Assembly (NCBI GenBank): GCA_965153355.1
Contig: OZ231128.1
Span: forward strand, 19,406,001 to 19,470,000
DNA length: 64,000 nucleotides
Origin: Flaccisagitta enflata
Taxonomy: Eukaryota; Chaetognatha; Sagittoidea; Aphragmophora
Direction: 5' to 3'
Position numbers and translations under genes: made by a program. The notes below the pieces were generated by a model. The model had not been told where the DNA came from, ran no database searches, and saw only the letters and a program-made list of their open reading frames with translations. Shown here piece by piece: positions 40,201 through 64,000 of this stretch. Position 1 is the first letter of the stretch. Each line of letters starts with the position of its first letter.

Positions 40201-40884
40201 AGTGTCACGGTTGTCACCTTGATCCATAATCAATTTGAAATATGTTATGTACTGAACTGAAACTGGCCAATCCTATCTGCACTGTTGATAATTAGTCTTT
40301 GGTTTTTAGTCGTGTGCATGCGACTGCATCTGAAATAACTAATGATCATTTCAGAAAAACTCACATTCTCAATCAAAACAAACCTGTGTCAAGGTATTAA
40401 AAGTTACCTAATTTACCGTAAACAATTACTTATATTTTGTATCCAAGACATCATAAAGGTGTATAAGCACAAAACACAAAAAGATAACTAGCACTTTTGG
40501 TTTCCTCAGAAATCAAAAATTTTTATTTCTGCAAAAAATTGTGATGACACAGTTCAGATACTGTAAAGCATTGTTTCAGGGATCAGATGTTTTCTGCAAT
40601 GTATAAGCGACTCTTTGATCAGTATGACCATCCGTATGTCCGTCAATCCCTCAAAAACTCTATAAAAGTAAGGTATGGAAGTAGATGGTATGGAAGTAGA
40701 TGGCCTAGTAAGTTAGGACGTGCGACAATTTCCTGTTTGAAATCAGCCACTCTGGCGCTCGCTCCATTCATTCACTCACTCTGCTCACTTCACCAACCCG
40801 CTCACTCTCACTCTGTTCAATAGTTCTGCATCAATCTGCTTCATCATTCCAATTTCGCTCACTCCCTTATGCTACGGTTGAAAT
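40201..40884. other. Non-genic; family A and D fragments
   Basis: A family A-like hairpin 'tttagtcgtgtgcatgcgactgc' lies at 40306-40328. A second degraded family A start is at 40598-40665. A GAGTGAG-rich family D-like segment, in the inverse sense, spans 40735-40870. Confidence 0.4.
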
Positions 40885-41444
40885 TTCTGAGGATGTGTTT
40901 CCCCTGAAAGCGCAATTAATGGTGGTAATTGCAAATGCTATCATCAGTAGAAACACGCCCACCGGCAAGCGGGGGTGTGTTCACACCAAAAGGAAATTGA
41001 CATTAGTAATTGCGATTGTTATCGTCAATAAAAACACGCCCGATGCAAAGTGGGGTTGTGTTCACCCTGAAAATGCAATGTACGGTAGTAAACGCAATTG
41101 TTGTCCTCAGTGGATACATGCCCACTGCAAAGTGAGGATGTGTTTACGCTGATAACTGAAATCAATGGTAGTAATCGCAATTGTTATCATCAATAGAAAC
41201 ACGCCCGATGTAATGTTGGGATGTGTTCACGCTGAAAACACAATAAACTCTAGTTAACATGATTTTTGTCATCACCAGAAACACACTCTTACATGGAGAG
41301 AATCCTGATGTGTTCTTGCTGTAAACGCAATTAACGGTAGTGATCACAATTGTTGTTGTCACATAGAAACACGCCAAATACAAAGCGGGGATGTGTTCAT
41401 GCTAGTAACGGTGATTGTTGTCGTCAACAGAAACACGCTCTTAC
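40885..41444. repeat. ~70-80-bp minisatellite reaching the TMEM106 start codon
   Basis: Seven or so diverged units of 'gtagtaat.gcaattgttatcatcaatagaaacacgcccgatgcaaagtggggatgtgttcacgctgaaaa'. The last units carry 'aacacgctcttacatggagagaatcc' (around the start codon) and, one to two units upstream (41279-41307), 'aacacactcttacatggagagaatcc'. The first coding bases are therefore part of the tandem array. Confidence 0.8.
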
Positions 41445-50518
<9,074 letters not shown>

Positions 50519-50592
50519 CCCTAAAGATGGTTTCGACGCGACAACAACCGTACCTCCTAAAAGAACTAACCTAAGACCAACTGAACCATTAA

Positions 50593-51201
50593 GTCGGGGT
50601 GCAATCGAAGACAAAATTTGATCAGTCAACACATTTTTTTGCAATATTTTAAACATTGTCAATTTCTATATTTTATCAATGAAAAATAATTATTAGTTTG
50701 TTTTTAAACTATTTTTGCATTAAAAATCATTCCTGTGTCCAAAGTAACTGTGAATTGTAGAGATAAAAGCCAGAAAAAGGGGAGTTTTATAAGGAAATTC
50801 TTCTTTTACAATCTGACATGTCTTAGGTAAAATTATAACTTTGCATAAAGATTGAAAAATCGTCATTTTAAAAAACATGGCATCTCTCTAAAGACTTATA
50901 AGATGAGGGCCATGTATTTAGAAATGCAAAATTTTGCATTCAGAAGCAGAGATATAATTTTACCTAATAACTCTCTGAACTTTTCCTCTCATTTTCAGGA
51001 GAGTTTTTCTTGTTTTATAAAAGAACTTTAGTCTTTATGAATATACAATAAAACCTTTTCTTTGGTAATTATTTTTAGATATGGTTGATGAAATAAGGAG
51101 TGTGAAAACTTTGATTTTAAAATTCATTTCATAATACTATGGCTAAATATTACACATTATTGTTACTGAAAATAAAATTTTGTCTTCGTTTGCACCCCGA
51201 C
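50593..51201. mobile_element. TTAA-flanked MITE, ~610 bp
   Basis: The termini are GTCGGGGTGCAATCGAAGAC and (inverted right end) GTCGGGGTGCAAACGAAGAC, similar for about 28 bp. They are bounded by TTAA at 50589-50592 and 51202-51205. The interior is AT-rich, with an inner inverted pair ('ggtaaaattataactttgca' near 50827; 'tataattttacc' near 50964). TTAA duplication suggests a piggyBac-type non-autonomous element; the first bases are not the canonical CCC, so this is tentative. Confidence 0.8.
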
Positions 51202-51473
51202 TTAACTCTAAAGATGGTGTCTACGCGACGCAATAACAACCGCGGCTCCCAAACCAATCAATTTACAACCAACCCAAACCCATCAAGCCACATCATCCGT
51301 GAAGATTTGTTTCCTCCCATTTCGGACATTTGTGCCTTTTGTGTCTTTCTTAGTTGCTGTTCAACATGAATTAAAATCAATCTTGATTTCGTTGATGATC
51401 ATGAAAATAGGGGAGCTTACCCGTCGGACCTTTTTGGTCACGTTCGCAATGACAATCCGTGTCTATGGTTTGG

Positions 51474-51548
51474 GGTGGGGTTAGGGTTAGTGATGGGGTG
51501 GGTTTTAGGGTTAGGGATAGAGTAGGGATAGGGTGAGGGTTAGGTGTG
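51474..51548. repeat. Interstitial telomere-like TTAGGG/TAGGG run
   Basis: 'ggggttagggttagtgatggggtgggttttagggttagggatagagtagggatagggtgagggttagg' contains at least four TTAGGG units with degenerate spacers. Confidence 0.75.
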
Positions 51549-51764
51549 GGTTTGGTTTTTTATGTTTAAGCTCGAGTAAGCTTGAATTATAGATTTGTCC
51601 TTGTGGGGAAAAATAAGTGCACCGGATTGAATTACCTAACATGAACGGTTTTTCAAATACCAATTTGACGTCTGAGTTCTGACTGAGGTTTTAGATGACT
51701 CGATTGTAAATACAGTTGCGCCTTTGATATAATCTTTTACAAAAAAAAAACACGTCTACTACAG

Positions 51765-51932
51765 TCGCGTGCGGGTGGGCAGGGGCCATATTTGAGGTCA
51801 CTGGAGCATTTGGGCAGGAGCAGCGAGGTCAAAGAATAAAAAACATAAAAAAACGTAAATGTGACCGACCGACCAATCGACCGACGGACAAAGCGGGGTG
51901 TATAGTCGCGCAGCACGCGACTGAAAAAAAAA
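51765..51932 (+). mobile_element. Family A element, compact copy
   Basis: About 165 bp: 'agtcgcgtgcgggtgggcaggggccatatttgaggtcac..gggcaggagcagcgaggtcaaag...gtgaccgaccgacc' and the hairpin terminus 'gtgtatagtcgcgcagcacgcgactg'. It is the shortest copy with both halves, with few microsatellite units. Confidence 0.8.
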
Positions 51933-52164
51933 CAAAACACACAGACAAAAGACAAACATTGTCATAAAATTCTAAGTCCTCAACTCTTTTTCCGCATACG
52001 ACTTACGCGCATCCTTTTCCGGTTTTTGCGTGCGCAAAAGGACGTCTATTCAGACAAACCGACTAACGGACTGATAAACTGACTCATGGAGCGCGCGGGC
52101 CCATCGGGTTTGAATAGATGCGTTCTCGGAACTTCATCTACAACGATAACAATAACAGCAATGA

Positions 52165-53052
<888 letters not shown>

Positions 53053-53429
53053 CTGAACTGAAAACAACCCGCCCTTTCAAAGCGAAACCCGGTCGAGGGG
53101 AAAGATGCTCGTTCAGGGCAATCAAACCCGGCCAGATAGAAAAATCCTCGTTCGGGGCCAAATTCGAATAAGCATCAGATAAAAAGCTCTACGATCTTGG
53201 CTCATTCACTTTTGTCTGTTTCTGTCTTGGCAACTTTTGCTCCTTAATCAAAGCGGGATACAAGGGCAACAAGGCCAACTTAGTTACTTGCGAAATTGTG
53301 AGTGACTGTAAGGAATGAAGGTAAAGCCAAGCATTTGGGCTGAAGTGATGATGTCAAAAACTACCGTTAACGTCATAGCAGCTTATGAACCGTGTAGCGT
53401 GAACAGGCCATCAACTTCAACGAGTTTAT

Positions 53430-53430
<1 letters not shown>
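53053..53430. other. Non-genic, nothing recognised
   Basis: A short direct repeat ('gttcggggccaaa'/'gttcagggcaatc') near 53110-53165. No gene seen. Confidence 0.3.
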
Positions 53431-54570
<1,140 letters not shown>

Positions 54571-55069
54571 CTATATCATTTTACATCATTTATGAATCTA
54601 GCCTTAACACTATCAAGGGATAATTCAGTCAATTGAGATGCATTGAACTTCAACACTCTATTTTCCATTTCAGTATCTACGCTATTTTTCCGATTTCAAC
54701 CCAATACCGATTATTACTTTCATAATAACCTCAAAAACAAACAAACAAAAAATCAACACCTACAATGTTCTGAAGCATTATGCATGCGACTCCTATAATA
54801 ACATTTAAACGATCTGAAATGACTTGAATTGGCGGAGGCTGTGAAATTTGCAAATAAAACAACAACAAACAAAACAAATGCAAAACGCTACAACGCAAAG
54901 GAAAAGCAATAAAAAAGTGGTTGCCATTCAAAAATTGCGGTCATCTGACATTCCTCGGAACAAGGCTGTTTTGTTCATCAAACACAAAGTAAATAAACAT
55001 TTTATTTCATACATATGAGTACTCCCATCCGGGATCGAAATCAGAAATACACCTACGCTTAATCTCTTA

Positions 55070-55142
55070 CCAACCATAATCTCATCCGAGGTTCCAACCA
55101 TAATCTCATCCGAGGTTCCAAACGTAATCTCATCATCCGAGA
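55070..55142. repeat. ~23-bp direct repeats upstream of the SLCO start codon
   Basis: 'ccataatctcatccgaggttccaa' occurs twice in a row, then 'cgtaatctcatcatccgag'. The array ends 70 bp before the presumed start codon. It could be 5' untranslated or promoter sequence. Confidence 0.7.
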
Positions 55143-55211
55143 TTTCAATCTCCATTTACAATCTGATCCATCTTATGCAAATTAAGACTTGGTCGTCGTT
55201 GAATTTGTAAA

Positions 55212-62018
<6,807 letters not shown>

Positions 62019-63094
62019 GTAAGTCAGTTTGATTCATAGCATCAGCATACGACCTCACCTCCTTCCCTGTCGCCCTGCCACTTTCCTTCTTTGGGGGTAA
62101 GTTAGTTTGATTCATAGCATCAGCATACAACCTCATCTCCTTTCCCGTCGCCCTGCCTCTTTCCTTCTTTGGAGGTAAGTCAGTTTGATTCATAGCATCA
62201 GAATACGACCTCATCTCCTTTCCCTTCTCCCTGCCACTTTCCTTCTTTGGGGGTAAGTCAGTTGGTTTCATAGCACTAGCATATGACCTCACCTCCTTTC
62301 CAGTAGCCCTGCCACTTTCCTTCTTTGGGGGTAAGTAATTAAAGTTTCCTAGCATCAGCATACGACCTCACCTCCTTTCCCGTCGCACTGCCTCTTTTGT
62401 TCTTTGGAGGTAAGTAATCAAAGTTTTATAGCATAAGCATACAACCTCACCTCCTTTTCATGTTGCCCTGCCTCTTTCCTTCTTTGGAAGTAAGTAATGA
62501 AAGTTTTATAGCATCAGCATACAACCTCACCTCCTTTCCCGTCGCCCTACCTCTTTCTTTCTTTGGAGGTTAGTAATTAAAGTTTCATAGAATCAGCATA
62601 CAGCCTCACCTCCTTTCCCGTGGCCCTGCCACTCTCCTTCTTTGGAGGTTGGTTATTAAAGTTTTATAGCATCAGCATACAACCTCATCTCCTTTCCCGT
62701 CGCTCTGCCTCTTTCCTTCTTTGTAGGTAAGTCAGTTGGTTTCATAGCACTAGCATATGACCTCCTTTCCCGTAGCCCTGCCACTTTCCTTTTTTGGGGT
62801 AAGTAATAAACTTTTTTAGCATCAGCATACAACCTCTCCTTTCCCATCGCCCTGCCTCTTTCCTTCTTTGGGGGTAAGTAATAAAGTTTTATACAGTATG
62901 TTTTTTCCTGTTTGGAATATTCTATGATGTAATTCAAAAAGTTTTAGAGATAAATGTTGTTTGAATATAATTTCTGAAAGATATGGGAAATATATTTCAT
63001 GATATGTATATCATATGATTTTTTTACAAAAATCTGAACCTTTTGACTGATGAAGAAATGTTGATCAAAATCATTTTTTTTTTCAATTACTCCC

Positions 63095-63400
63095 ATATCT
63101 AAACAAATTGAGCTACAGATAAAAGATTGGTCTCAAATTGAAGCTAATTTGCAGTAATTTTATGAAATGCAAAGAGAGAAACTTTCCGTTGACAGTAATT
63201 AACATTAGGCATAAAGGCAATTGATGTCTCCACTGAAATTTTGATAAGCATTTTTTTTCGCCATTTAATTCAAAGATCACTGAACCATCTCAGAAATCAA
63301 ATGAGCATTTAAACTCATTTTGTCCCAAAAACTGCTTCAAAATATTGTCGATTTGAGACCAATCTGGTGTAACTCAAAACGTTTAGAAATGAGGCGATTT
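63095..63400. repeat. Foldback sequence downstream of the exon 5 array
   Basis: 'atctaaac.aattgagctacagataaaagattggtctcaaatt' (63098-63140) is matched in inverse by 'atttgagaccaatctggtgtaactcaaaacgtttagaaat' (63351-63390). The arms are roughly 40 bp, diverged. It is probably a decayed MITE. Confidence 0.55.
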
Positions 63401-63971
63401 AAAGGAAAACAGTTCAATTCACAAATTTTTGCAAAGAAACAATTTCAATATACACATCAAAAAATGCATTTTCCTTATCTTTCAGGAACTTTCTTTCAGA
63501 ATTCAATTATCGTTAAGACTTTGAGTTATGTCGTCATAGAATATTGCAAACAAGAAAAACATACTGTAGTATCAGCATATGACTTCACTTCCTTTCCCGA
63601 AGCCCTGCCTTTTTCCTTCTTTGGAGGTACATAAATGAATTAGCTTCATAGCATCAGCATAAAACCTCCCTCCCTTCCTTTTCATTCTATGTATTTCCTT
63701 CTTCCGCCTATTTTCCACAATCAATGTTATGCTATCGAATCCTAAATCAACGATTTTTCGACCCGCGGGGGAAAAAAATCAAGGGATCATGGGAAAGGCA
63801 ATCATAGGCGACATGACTTAATAGAGCTCATTGGCATCAGCTTATGACCTCACATCTTTCCTAATAGTTAGCCTTTTTAGATCAGGTTCAGTAAGGAGGT
63901 GGAAATGATACAGTTAAGTCCACAATTATCTCTGGAGTTGGTGATATTTTCGTCGTTCTATTCTTCTTTTT

Positions 63972-64000
63972 GGGCAGTGACCCAAAAGGAGCCTATGCTT
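63972..64000 (+). mobile_element. Family B end at the window edge
   Basis: 'tttttgggcagtgacccaaaaggagcctatgctt' matches the start of the 38463 copy ('gggcagcggccccgaaggggccgatgacctatgctt'). The rest lies outside. Confidence 0.5.

Noticed and set aside
55015-55090. tRNA-like box A/B arrangement on the minus strand (gttggtaagag ... tttcgatcccgg)
   Set aside because: Box A is poor, no cloverleaf can be drawn, and the A-box part overlaps the ~23-bp direct repeats.

Overview
This window is animal (metazoan) nuclear DNA. It has spliced genes with GT-AG introns, a poly-C2H2 zinc-finger locus, and members of two animal gene families (TMEM106 and the OATP/SLCO transporters). The rest is dense microsatellite, minisatellite and non-autonomous transposon sequence. 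The host looks like a non-vertebrate animal with a repeat-rich genome; the sequence alone does not let me name the species.

Layout. 1-11 kb: diverged repeats, a LINE reverse-transcriptase fragment (2.4-3.0 kb, minus) and two abundant non-autonomous families. I call them family A (an 18-bp palindromic end, AGTCGCGTGCACGCGACT, plus an internal GGAC/GTCC microsatellite) and family B (about 50-bp inverted ends beginning GGGCAGCGGCCCCGAAGG, plus an internal ~20-bp minisatellite). 11.5-13.4 kb: a C2H2 zinc-finger gene on the minus strand, broken by a frameshift and a stop. 13.5-41 kb: no supported gene. It holds families A and B, a 1.2-kb foldback element, long CT/GT arrays, a 1.5-kb CTTT/TA/GA block (33.3-34.9 kb) and a higher-order tandem repeat of about 1,048 bp (35.6-38.3 kb).

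41.4-50.5 kb (+): a TMEM106-family gene reconstructed as seven exons whose splice phases agree throughout (613 codons). It has the CPxC motif, one membrane segment, N-glycosylation sites and the two luminal cysteines of the family, plus a long low-complexity N-terminal extension. 55.2-62.0 kb and beyond the right edge (+): the first five exons of an OATP/SLCO transporter, also phase-consistent, covering the cytosolic N-terminus, TM1 and TM2. The remaining exons must lie past 64 kb.

The most unusual signal is that many exon edges of these two genes (I count nine) sit inside local tandem duplications that copy the end of the exon, with its splice site, into the neighbouring intron, mostly with units of 73-95 bp. 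In TMEM106 exon 4 this leaves three consecutive 5' splice sites in the same reading phase. In SLCO exon 4 it has grown to nine exon-like copies separated by GT microsatellites. Several foldback, hAT-like and mariner-like non-autonomous elements also show clear target-site duplications, some with the empty site visible in a sibling repeat. There is no operon-like or functional coupling between the genes; TMEM106 and SLCO are simply neighbours on the same strand.
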